Shown: in pieces, positions 49,850 through 64,000 of the stretch
Layout of the letters: the number at the start of each line of letters is the position of its first letter
Position numbering within the stretch: the stretch's first letter is position 1
Assembly: GCF_036884655.1 (NCBI RefSeq)
Contig: NC_088335.1
Span: 43,388,501 to 43,452,500, forward strand
Direction of reading: 5' to 3'
Source of the DNA: Musa acuminata AAA Group
Taxonomy: Eukaryota; Streptophyta; Magnoliopsida; Zingiberales; Musaceae
Length of the DNA stretch: 64,000 nucleotides
Translations under genes and position numbers: made by a program
The notes under the pieces: model-generated
What the model was told of the DNA's origin: nothing
Databases searched by the model: none
The model's input: the letters and a program-made list of their open reading frames with translations, nothing else

Positions 49850-50022
49850 CATTCAATGACACAAGTGCTCGACACGTTCAGGTTGATGGAGGGCAGAGTG
49901 CTCATCTGAAGGAAAAGATCGAAGCCACCTTCGAGCATTTGATGCCTCAAGAAGCCACTGCATCATTTCGTGAAGCCGATCCAAATATTACAAGACCGAG
50001 AACTCCATTGTTCTACGCATAG
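48912..50022 (+). CDS. BHLH35: bHLH transcription factor with ACT-like domain (bHLH35/bHLH27 type)
   Basis: Five exons, 48912-48985, 49084-49246, 49322-49552, 49646-49816 and 49882-50022, give 259 residues. The N-terminus [16 protein letters not shown] and [16 protein letters not shown] matches the short conserved head of this subgroup. The bHLH region spans about 51-105. Its basic part [14 protein letters not shown] keeps the ERxRR signature, and helix 2 carries [18 protein letters not shown]. The C-terminal ACT-like domain (about 155-235) contains [33 protein letters not shown] and [11 protein letters not shown]. The start at 48912 fits the family; the frame stays open 66 codons upstream. 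Exon 2 is preceded by AAGCAG, so its acceptor could shift by one codon. Intron 4 opens with a (CT)n run. The factor probably binds E-boxes as a dimer. Confidence 0.9.
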
Positions 50023-51876
50023 GATGACAGATCCAAGAGTTTGAGCATGTATGATCAGCTGCTATGTTTCTGTGAATCCAAGTGTATCGGATCATTGCTG
50101 AGCTAGCTAGAGATCCTGCAATGTAAAAGACAAGGATGTTAAGAGGTTGTCGAATAGGTCTCAACATTGCAGTGCACCAAACAATAAAATGAATGATGTA
50201 GAAGCACTTGTATTAGGAGTCTCTAGTTTTAGGAGATGAAATAAAGAATGCATTAACGTAATCATGTTATTATACATTCTACCACAATTTATGTGTTATG
50301 GTGTCTGAGATAAAAAGTGTTTCTTGCATTGCATCTATCACTCTTTCTTGTGGATGTTGATCATGACTCTGTTTTCATGGCATTTTCCCCAGGTTTTGTA
50401 GTCACTAAATTCTAAGATGTTGATCTGTTCTGATGTCAGACTATGGATGTCAACTCTTCAACCAAGCTTCCAGTAGGTGAACCTCTGTCTGCAGATGAAT
50501 GTTGTGGCTTGTGAGAGATGAGATGGATATGCATAATTGAGCATGGAAATTATTGCCAGCCACTGGGGATTCTGTCTCTAAGCATGCATCTCCTGTGCTC
50601 ACTTGTGGAATGTCTGCAGCAAACAGTTGCTTAGATAAGTACATGGTGGTGAAAATGGGCAGTTTATAACTGGTCATGAACAGCTTATGAACTATTGGTG
50701 TGTCCTAAATTGAGGTGTTTTTTTAGTCAGTGTTAATTGTCATTACTAAGAAAATATCCAGACATCTGAACAATACATATCATGCTTTGGTACTGAGGTG
50801 TGGCAGCAACTAAGAACATGGACATAAAAGTGACATGGAAAAGGAAGAGAAGCTATACCTGACATGCACCAACACTATCAACAACATGGCCTATCAAATC
50901 AAACATTGCCAAATTAAAGCTGGAAAAGAGAAGTAACAAAAGGTAGCACTCCCATCTTCAATTTACCACAGGTTGGAAAAAAAGAAAAAAGTACAGAAAG
51001 AAGGAGCATCTAAGCACAAGAAATACTAAGTGATCAACATATAATGAATAAAAATCATATCCAATAGAGAAAACAAAAAGGAATCAAAGGTCTGCCATCA
51101 GCTATAGAAGATGATGATTGAAAATGACAGCAACTCCAAAACCATGTAAACACTGTCAAGTGGGTTTGGTTCAGAGTCTGAGGTATGTTAAGAGTGGGCA
51201 TGAAAGTTGAATGTTCATCTATCTCAACTGAATCAAATTAGAAGTGATGAGACTTTGACATCAAATCTTATACAATGCGAAAAAAGAGCTTGTATTTAGC
51301 AACATGAGTAGACATGATGACTTATCATAAATCTTGCAAGCAGTGCCATATACATTAAGCACTAACCTTGTTAGACTGGCTAAGTTTATGATCAATCATT
51401 TATTGAAAGCTTACCAAGTATGCTTCCGATAGAGAAGGTTGAGGCATAGAAAAGTTTGCTCATGGAAATGCCTCTGATGACTAAATCAAAGGAACTTGCT
51501 CTGCAAACAATCAAACAAATTTAGCACCATTTGAACCACAACCACCAGACACAGGGAATGAAATGGATTTGTCATATATAATTCACGTAGGTAACACCAG
51601 AAGACAACACAAAATGAGTGATGGTATTCTTCCAAATAAAGATCTCAACTTTAGTGATCAAGCCAACCTTCTTACAAAATATTCAAGCTTAATTCACGAA
51701 AAAGGAAAGACGCATAAAGCTATACAATCAAACCCAAGAAAAGCAAACAACATTTCTTAAGATCCATCATACAACATCATCGATTGAGATATTGCAAATG
51801 CCAACAGCCAACAAACAAATTCTGGAGCTGACATATATAATTAGCTACTGTTTTGACCACAAACAAACAATATCTG
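50023..51876. other. Convergent spacer, bHLH and At1g16860-like 3' ends
   Basis: Holds both 3' UTRs. AATAAA-like signals occur, for example near 50184. No other gene was seen. Confidence 0.5.
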
Positions 51877-54381
51877 CTAAACTGGTATGACATCAATTTT
51901 TGAGGTGTCCTCACATCTCAACACAATTCCTTCAAGGTTTACCGGGAGTATGCACCTAGCCCACTGGCACCCAGTAGAAAATGTCTCGGATGGTGGAACT
52001 ATCATCAGAACATTGTCATTCCTTTGGACAACCCCCATCACGCTAACCGTGCTGCCCTCTTTTATGTAGCTGCAGGGCAAAACATTTAATGGTTTACAAA
52101 CAAAAACTTGTGCCAAATTAGTCATACGCTAACATAACCATCAGTCATTAATCAAAAGCTAATGGATAGTTCTAGTATCTTGGCACTAAGACCACTGAAC
52201 CAGGAGCTTATCCAAATTCAGTGGAAAAAGCAAAAAAAATCATAACATCTTGCTTCTACATTTCAATTCTGATAAAAGAACATGAACATCCTCAATATAG
52301 AATGAATGGAACAAACGCTAGTTTAACAAAGAAACATAAGCTCAGATTACCCTTCTTTCAGTCGCATCACACGATCATCACTTGAAAGGTTCCTTTCCCT
52401 CAACCATCTGAGAAAGTCTGGAGACATGTCTTTGTTTGGGTTGATGTCAACGACAATAGACTCATCAACATATGGAGTCACCCTAGCACCGTAACCAGTT
52501 TTGACCAAAGCCCTTAACCCAGATTGGAAATCAGAGATATAAAAGTCAACAATATGCCTCTGCCAAAGTTTCAAAAAGTTCAATTGGAAACATCAGATCA
52601 GGATCAAAATAAAAAATAAACATATGTTAATACTGTAATATAAATTCCGATCCCAAATAGTTTTCATACCATGGCAGTACAAATAACACTACTATTCATT
52701 GGTTATACTGATTTTCAAAAATTAATAACTACCTCCAGTGACCTTAGTCCCCAAGAAAAACGGCGATGCTGGGAATTGGCAGCCTTTGAGTCCCAACCCC
52801 TGTATTCATACAGACCAGTAGATGTGTACACACATCTAGGAACTTTGTGGAATGATGACTCAAGAGGGACATTTCCACATGTAACAACCTGCAGGAAGTT
52901 TAAAGTCTTATCATCTTGGCAGAAAAAGCCTCAATAGCCAAACATAGCAGAAATAGTAGTGTAAAATGTCAAAAAGAAACATCTTCGCAAAACCAAGAAA
53001 AGCCTCAATAGCCACAAAAAAGCAGCAATAGTAGTATAAAATTTCAATAAGAAACATCCAGTCAGTATGTAATTTGTCATTGCACTAACTAAAATAAATC
53101 AAGAACTTACGGAAGTATTACACATGAATCATTCTATACTGTCCATTAAAAACCCTCAACCAAAGATCAATCAGGAAGCAATCAATTAGTGATCTCCAGT
53201 GTGACATGAAACATGAAATTCACAATTTAACAAAGTTGCAAATCTGAAAGTTTATAGCACACTTGACCAAATCTTATATCAAAGTTGGCCAAAACATGCA
53301 ATCAAATTCATAGGCAGATTGAAAAAGAACATGCACAGCGAACAACAACATACTGCAAATCCTTCTTGTATGGTGAAAAAATGATGTAAAGAGACCAAAT
53401 ATTTAATTCAACAAATTTTAACTTTTCCACTTCCATATTACTAAGAAAACAAGCTATGTTTTTTGAAAAATTACATACCCCAGAAACCTTTACGTACTGC
53501 CCATCTTTTGCAGTTCTCAATTCAGCATCAGGATAACAGGCAATGAATCCTATGATTGCTCGCCTTCCAAAACAAGCATTCCAAATGAAAAGTGCAGCAA
53601 CAATCCCAAATATAACAAGAACGACTATGAGGAGAATGGCATTGTGAACAGCACCAAGAATGAAGCCACCTGCAATAAACCCCATCACAAACAATAAACC
53701 CACACACCACAAGAATGGTTTTGGCAAGCTCCCATTGAATGAATAGTCATCATCCTGGCTGAGCTTAGTAACAGCTTGGTTATGAACAATGGAGGCGCTA
53801 TGTAGCTTCATTGATCCAGCAGATTCCAGAGGGCCAGATACTTTTCGAGGTGCACCGGATGAGTTAAGAGGACCAGAAGAAATTGGCCCAGATGTGATGA
53901 GACCTGTAGCTGGAAGCACTGGCGGTAGTGGACCAGAATTTTGGCGTGCCATTGGAGTGACTCCTCCAGACTGAGGACCAGATGACTTCTTAACAGGATC
54001 TCCATGTTTGAGTGGCCCAGAATTAGATTTCTGTCTGTTGGAGCATCCAGTGACTAGTGAAGGACCAGCACCTGGAACTGCAGAAGAGAGTGAACCTGAA
54101 TAGCTAGACCGACCAGAGGCATTAGGCATAATAGGGCCTGAATGGGAAGCAGAACCTCCAAATGATGTATTTCTTGAAGGGGCATTAAGAGGCCCAGATT
54201 TTCTGGACTTCTCCACATGGAGATCAAACATCTTCCCAAGTTCTCCAGACTTTTTTATATCTCCACCTGTATATGGCATGGCAGTAGAGCTCATTGTTGG
54301 AGGTTTCTCCTTTGGTGGTTCAGGCCGGCCTGAAACATACAGACCATTGCTGAGCTGATGTGATGGAAATCTGGAACCCAT
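51877..54381 (-). CDS. Two-span membrane protein of the At1g16860 family
   Basis: Four exons, 54381-53479, 52888-52733, 52559-52351 and 52069-51877, encode 486 residues. Database names for relatives sometimes say ubiquitin-specific protease-related, but no protease motif is visible, so the function is unknown. The N-terminus MGSRFPSHQLSNGLYVSGRP and PYTGGDIKKSGELGKMFDL is diagnostic of the family. A long disordered segment carries about ten degenerate SGP[LI] motifs. Two hydrophobic spans lie at about 223-245 and 248-272. The conserved soluble part follows: YPDAELRTAKDGQYVKVSG, VVTCGNVPLESSF, DFYISDFQSGLRALVKTGYG, NLSSDDRVMRLKEGYIKEGS and a C-terminal DVIPV. The ATG at 54381 begins the family N-terminus exactly. 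GC-rich leader-like sequence at 57.0-57.6 kb suggests a long 5' UTR intron. Confidence 0.92.
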
Positions 54382-57300
54382 CAAGTTTTGCCAATCTGGC
54401 TCCACTACTTATTTAAAAACCACCAGAAAATAGTATAATCCAAAGGGATCAATGATGAGTTGCAATAGCTGGTGCTGCTGATATGAGGCTAAAGTTGCAA
54501 GCTAAACATGGGGCAATGATTTTCTTTTCAATCGAGCCTGTTGACAAGAACAAACGACCCATGTCAGATATCGTGAATCCATCACAAGCATTGTTGGAAC
54601 CACACATGCAAAAACATGGTTGAGAAACTTGTTCTCAATTTTGAAGCATGCAATACAATGGGCAACATATTGCAAGACAAGACAGAACAAATGAACAATG
54701 TTATGCATCAGGGTTCGATGTCAAAATGCACTAGAACCATACATGCAGAAACATAGTTGAGAAACTTGCTCAGTTCTAAAGATATAGCCATTGTTGATAA
54801 TATATTGCATTCTCCAATACCACTGTGGCAAGAGAGAACCACACGGTAGTTGCAGATAGCATACAAGCTGTCTTGAGAATATAGGATCAGAACCTTTATC
54901 TTTCTTTCCAGATTAATTTCCAAATGAGAAAAAAGAATTGTCATTAATGCATAAATTATGGTAAATACAAGCATCAAGCCATATATGGAGAATATGGGAT
55001 TCACATTTGTTATTTTTCCACTTTTAGTTTCCAAGTAAGGCGTGTGTAGATATTTCCAAGTTCTCGCACAATGTCATCCATGCTCATCATCATCAACCTT
55101 CTATCACACATAGCAATGATGCCTCCTAATGATCCTTTAGATCTTTGTTTGACGCCAATAATAACTGGTTTGCCACTAATTACCTGTTAATTGATACAAC
55201 AATCTGTCCCACCTTTTCTAAATAACTCTTGTAGTTGGCAGCTCCTAAAGATTGCCTATTGAACTCAAACCCAAATAGAAGTGGAGATTCAACATCAGTT
55301 GACAACCATCAACAGAACACAGCAGTTAGGCTGTGATTCTGGTTTTACATCAAATTTGGTTTTTTAAAAAAAAGAAAACTCCAAGTTAGGCAAGCATGAT
55401 ATGGTCTTGCCATCACACTCGGAAGACTCAAATCAGTACTCCATGATAAATTAGTACTAAATGTCCACCAAGCATATATTCAGATCCAAAAACAAAATTT
55501 TGTAACAATTCAGTTGTCCGTATTAAACTTGAACGATCCAAAGATAAAGCTCTCAAGTACTCATACATCAACATATGTTTAATTAGAAAGAGGACATATA
55601 ACTAGTCAAGACATTATGATGATAACATCAACAATTGAAAGTTGTGATTAATCTCATTACTCTCTAACATGACAGAGACAAAGAGAAATTACAAAAGTGA
55701 CCACAGCCAGATCTAAATTTTGGAATAAGAATGAAACATGAACTTCAATTTAGGAAAACAATGGTTGAAAAGAAAAACTACAAAAAGCAACAAATTAGGT
55801 ATTGGTCTCTAGCATAAACTTAAATGTAGCACATCATGAAACAAACAGATCATGTCAGATTTGTTAACATGGCATGAAACTCGAAAAAGCAACAAATTAG
55901 GGATTGATCTGCAGCAAAAACTTAAATTCGTAGCACATCATGAAACAAACAGATCATGTCAGATTTGTTAACATGGCATCACATGTTAGAAAGAAGAACA
56001 ATTAGAAGTCAAGCCTCAGAGTATACAAAGATTCTCCTAATATCCCCCTCAAGAATTGATTTTTGTTTAGGCATGTTCCTTTTTCTGCAGATTCAGCCTG
56101 TATAAAGGTTCCTAACAGCCAGAACCATATCTTGCATGAAATAATCATGCTCAAAATCTTCAGAGAATTTAGGACTATAGGTTCCGTTAGAAATAATAAG
56201 AACACAAAATAAGAAACCACAATTCTATATACAGTAGATTATCATTTACTGTCATTAAGTATATCATTTCCATCATCCAGTGTTGATCAGCAAACAAAAA
56301 TAACGGCAGTTAGTAAATTGGTTTTGTTAAACAAACTTAGTCTGTACCAGCAACTGATATGAAGCAATATCATTAGCTAATGCCACTGAATCATCTTATT
56401 TTTCCACGTAAAGTATGTACTCCAAGAATTCCTTTTTCTCGTTGTTGCTGTTTTCCATGTGCTGGTCAGCCCAAAAAGGAACAAAAATCATGAAAAGCAT
56501 TAAAAAATATTTTTAACCAATTCATATTTTCATGGGCAGTGATGCAAAGCCATCAAGACCATGACAAGAATAAAGTCAAAAGGAGATATTTTCAGTTAAG
56601 ACAGAGTTTTAACACCAAACATAATGGGACAAAAATCCTTGTATTGCAGTGGAATTCTTGATGAAATCCCAATAACTACAAAAGTTGAAGCAGGAGTACG
56701 ACATTCTGGAGTCACATTTGAAATCTAACTAAACTCTGAAAGTACTGGAATTAGCTAATATATTTCTACGGAACAAAAACAATTCCCAAGGTCAATTTCT
56801 CAAAAATTAAGAATTAGACATCTAATAGACAGATCAAATAATATAAAATCCCATTTCCGAAAAAATTCAAATTTTGTTGGTCATTCAATGTTCTAAGACT
56901 GTGCCAAAAGGTCGCCTTTCTTTCAATTTTGAGCAGATCCACCTCCAGAAGATCCTAAACGGTAGCAGTAGTGCTAAGAAATACACATTTTCCCCATTTC
57001 ACCAACAACTATTTCAGTGAAAACCAACATACATACACGTCTAACCTCGAACGAGAAACCAGATAGTATAAAGCGTAGCAACCAACTCTGATACGAATCG
57101 AAACCTCTCCACTACCTCGAGACGATCAACACAAGCGCGCCTAATTACGCGCCTTCGCCTGGACAAACCGAAGCCCGGATCAAGGTCAAGCGAGGGACCA
57201 GAAGCACATCCGACTCCACAGAAAGAAAACCAAACAAGCAGCATCAGCAACGCCCGCGAGAGCGACCGAACCCCTCTCAAAAACCGAACCTTTAAGCTCC

Positions 57301-57640
57301 CATTCACTCAGATCTACAACCGTAAAGAGTTAACGTACCCGCATTCCCATTCCAGAGACATAAAACAGCACTCCGCCAACCACAACCTCAGATTGAGAAC
57401 CTCGACACCCGCACGAAAAGATTAGATTTTCTAGAGCGGAGGAGAAGAAGGTGTGATCTCTCCTAACCTGCGAGCCAAAAGATAGTCCTGCGATCGAGGG
57501 ACTCGGAGGATGTTGGCCGATCTCAAACGAGGCAGGAGATGCGCTTAACCTGCAAAAGATCACACCATGGCGAGCGATCGATCGCTACAGAGCTGTCTTC
57601 GAGTACCAAACCAAAACCTCCGAAGGAACACAGAAGGAGA
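54382..57640 (-). other. Probable 5' UTR intron and leader of the At1g16860-like gene
   Basis: No other gene is visible between the ATG at 54381 and the GC-richer block at 57040-57640. That block contains several minus-strand donor-like GGTACG and acceptor-like GCAG motifs and looks like a transcription start region. Most of the rest is AT-rich and intron-like. This is inference without transcript data. Confidence 0.4.
55782..55979. repeat. Two-copy direct repeat, period about 102 bp
   Basis: Copies begin AAAAAGCAACAAATTAGG at 55782 and 55884. Both run to GATCATGTCAGATTTGTTAA followed by CATGGCAT, with a few substitutions and small indels. It is a simple local duplication in the presumed 5' UTR intron. 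Confidence 0.9.
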
Positions 57641-57658
57641 GTGAAAGGGAAGGGTGAA

Positions 57659-57825
57659 TAATAATAATAATTATTATTATTATAACAATAATGCGGCCAG
57701 TGGAAGCGCACATTGAAAAGACTGTACTACCCTGGCTATATATATATATAGCCAGTGGATTATATATATATATATAATCCACTGGCTATATATATATATA
57801 TATATATATATAATCCACTGGCCGC

Positions 57826-57828
<3 letters not shown>
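57659..57828. repeat. Nested palindromes with GCCAGTGGA arms
   Basis: A palindrome of ATAATAAT/ATTATTAT lies at 57659-57681. AATGCGGCCAGTGGA at 57690-57704 is matched by its exact inverse at 57814-57828. Inside, GCCAGTGGAT at 57751-57760 pairs with ATCCACTGGC at 57777-57786, with (TA)n between the arms. The single strand could fold into stacked hairpins. Confidence 0.9.

Positions 57829-57889
<61 letters not shown>
57829..57889. repeat. (AT)n microsatellite
   Basis: A pure AT dinucleotide run of about 60 bp directly adjoins the palindrome. Confidence 0.95.
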
Positions 57890-61811
<3,922 letters not shown>

Positions 61812-61817
<6 letters not shown>

Positions 61818-62810
61818 ATGTTATCTTTGTTTTGAAAAAGGTTTAAGTTGACAGGCTTTTCAAATTTCTGACTTTTAATTTGTGACTTTATATTTTAATT
61901 TTGACAATAATAATTCTCCAACCTATTTTTTGACTTGTAATTTCTTGATGGTGTCAAACACAACAAGAAAGATGCATAAGCAAAGCTTGACACCTATCAC
62001 TTCCTGTTCATGCCAAAATACATGTTTGATTGTTACCTACTGCAAAAACATCCATTATCATTTAAGGCAATTATAATATCGGTTTGCACAAAACAAAGCA
62101 AATTTCTAATGCCTGCTACAATCTGCCATACGGATTATCGTTTTGGATTTTGATATCTGATCAGACTAGTATATGCTGATCAGTAATGACATTCAGAAGA
62201 GGAAGAAAAAAAAAAAAAAGGAAAGGCAGGCGGAGAAAAAAGAGGGAAGAAGGATAGAAAATGATAGAAAAGAAAGAAAAAGCAAAAAGATGAAGCAAGG
62301 TAGGAAGAGGAAGAAATAAGAAGCAGCTGAGAACAAGAGACCCAGGAGATAAAAACTGTCAAATAGTAGCAACGAACGACAATGTGACAAGAAGATGGCA
62401 ACAACAAAACAAAGAGTGGTGCAAAATCACATGTAGTCGAATGGTAACATGACAATAAAAGCCTCACGACATCAAATGACAGTAGATGACAACAACAACA
62501 ACAATACCGCAAGGAGAGGGCAAAACATCAATGGCTTACATTTGCAAACCCTAATTGTTACAGTTTTTTTAATATTAAATTAAATGAACCTCATCATCAT
62601 TTAATTTTTTTTCAAAGTCAGATCAGACCGTCCAAGGCGAGAATGGTCCCTGTATCGATCTACACTGAGAACAAAGATGATCCACGTATCAATCCACGCC
62701 CCAGAGACTGATCATCTCACCCATTTGGTACCATTTCAGCCGGTATGGCAGTTCTTCTAGCACAGCATCAGACTATAAATCATACAATCATTCAGGTGCC
62801 GACTGAGAGT
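61812..62810. other. Intergenic, purine-rich tract
   Basis: Contains an A/G-rich tract at 62195-62345 on the plus strand. The Phe/Ser/Leu-rich open frames opposite it are compositional. No gene was seen. Confidence 0.5.
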
Positions 62811-62849
62811 GGTGTGCTTGGAGCTTTTACTTCGGAATAAATGAGGTTT

Positions 62850-63850
62850 ATGAACTCCTACATAGACCAAATACAGGGCTGCAACAACCTCCAAACCATG
62901 TTAAAAGATATCACTTAGCTTAGTCTTTCTTATAGCTCTCTTGAGAAACCTGCATACAAAGACCTGAACACCCAATGAGAGCATTTGATAGCTAAGCCAT
63001 TAAAAGAGAAAAAAAAAGCACACAGCAATTTACCAAATTAACAAACAGAAAAAGAAATCCAGAATGTGAACAAGCAGAACAATTTGCAATTTCCACGGAA
63101 TTGAACAATCACACAAACACATCAATTCATGGGAATGCAAGTCTAGAAAGAAAACCACAATCCACAGTTTTATTTCTGCAGCTTCTGCAAACAAAGTATG
63201 GCAGAAGAATAGCTTTTGCAACCATGCCAAGAGACAGAACACAGTTTATTTTGTCGACCTCAGAAAAGCTCTTAAACCTGCCAAAATAAGAAAAAGAAAA
63301 GAAAGGATCAATACTGCAATTGATATCATCTATAATATCACGCCACCTAATTACCTTCTAGTGTACAAAAAAAAGGGCAATAACTACATTTATATAAAGA
63401 ATTATTTTTTCACTTGCTGACTGAGAACAGAAAACACAGAAGATTTATTAAAGAGCATATGCTTTGACAATTTACAACACTGCAAAGTCTTCCAACAGAA
63501 ACTAATCATTGGTATTGGACACTCGTCCAGTATAAGAATCATTTCCTCCTCTGATTATTTACTAGAATAAAGAAATAAAAAGGGGCAAATGGCTAATCTA
63601 ATGACTGTGGGAGGATCTTGTAATGGGTTAATCTTATAACTCTTCATTCAACAGCCTTATATTTGTTCTGTGCCCTTGATGACATCAACCAGCCTATGCA
63701 TGTTTATTTCTACAGTCTTTTTTTCCCTCTTCTCTTGACCAGCTCTAGCTATCAACAGTGGGCTTTTCTCCCAATACCATTGATCTGTGGCCTTGGAGCA
63801 ATATCCAACCACTGTCTCCTCTACATGCATCTCACATGTATTTACCAATA
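62850..63850 (-). other. Possible 3' exons of a gene entering from the right edge
   Basis: On the minus strand, TTATTTTGGCAG ends at about 63279 and precedes an open stretch including SFSEVDKINCVLSLGMVAKA. A second acceptor-like TTTGTATGCAG near 62955 precedes FLKRAIRKTKLSDIF and a stop. A third open frame at 63657-63848 includes VVGYCSKATDQWYWEKSP. I recognise no family, and the joins are not fixed by phase. These could equally be 3' UTR or chance frames. Confidence 0.2.
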
Positions 63851-64000
63851 TTATGAGCTTAAGTTCTATAGCATTCAGGTCTGAAATAAATTTGACACAT
63901 ATTGAGTGATGTTGGAAAAATCATACCAGCATTCATAACAAGCTGAACAAAAACAAATGTGAATATTAGACTAATAATTCTGGCAAAAATCATCCAAAAC

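Noticed and set aside
62180..62512. 110-codon Phe/Ser/Leu-rich minus-strand frame
   Set aside because: It is the complement of a purine-rich tract and shows no domain.

Overview
The window is nuclear DNA from a flowering plant. Genes carry many GT-AG introns, coding exons are GC-rich (strongly so in the 5' exons of the WRKY and trichome-birefringence-like genes), and spacers are AT-rich with long (TA)n, (CT)n and (TG)n microsatellites and decayed transposon sequence. The GC-rich first exons suggest a monocot. A non-grass monocot such as banana and its relatives is my best guess, but this is inference; no sequence comparison was run.

I rebuilt gene models by hand from splice sites, reading phase and knowledge of the families. 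Left to right: (1) 7091-8439 (+), a four-exon FAD/NAD(P)H oxidoreductase of the AIF/FSP1-like class. (2) 9205-21938 (-), a 23-exon villin of the VLN4/VLN5 type, convergent with gene 1, including an 11-nt microexon and a GC-AG intron. (3) 24890-28273 (+), a five-exon trichome-birefringence-like wall polysaccharide O-acetyltransferase. (4) 29549-29872 (-), a single-exon SIAMESE-related CDK inhibitor. (5) 33131-34201 (+), a three-exon group IId WRKY transcription factor. (6) 37193-38576 (+), a six-exon ribosomal protein L7 (uL30) gene whose first two exons are broken. (7) 41071-41274 (-), a small double-CxxC protein. (8) 48912-50022 (+), a five-exon bHLH factor with an ACT-like C-terminus. (9) 51877-54381 (-), a two-span membrane protein of the Arabidopsis At1g16860 family. 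Short open frames near 62.8-63.9 kb on the minus strand may belong to a gene running off the right edge, but this is weak.

Between the genes lie a decayed Ty3/gypsy-type retrotransposon (about 43.2-44.9 kb), a four-copy 181-bp tandem array (45.8-46.5 kb), a three-copy array of about 100 bp (2.36-2.67 kb), a nested palindrome beside the gene 9 promoter (57.66-57.83 kb) and a long (TA)n-(TG)n tract (61.5-61.8 kb).

The genes are ordinary single-copy housekeeping and regulatory genes, not a cluster or pathway. The most plausible functional link is W-box grouping: four TTGACT boxes in 44 bp upstream of the O-acetyltransferase gene, and W-boxes on both sides of the WRKY gene. I found no sign of a new multi-gene system. 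The best leads are splicing oddities (microexon, two GC-AG introns, two NAGNAG acceptors), the broken RPL7 copy and the W-box clusters.
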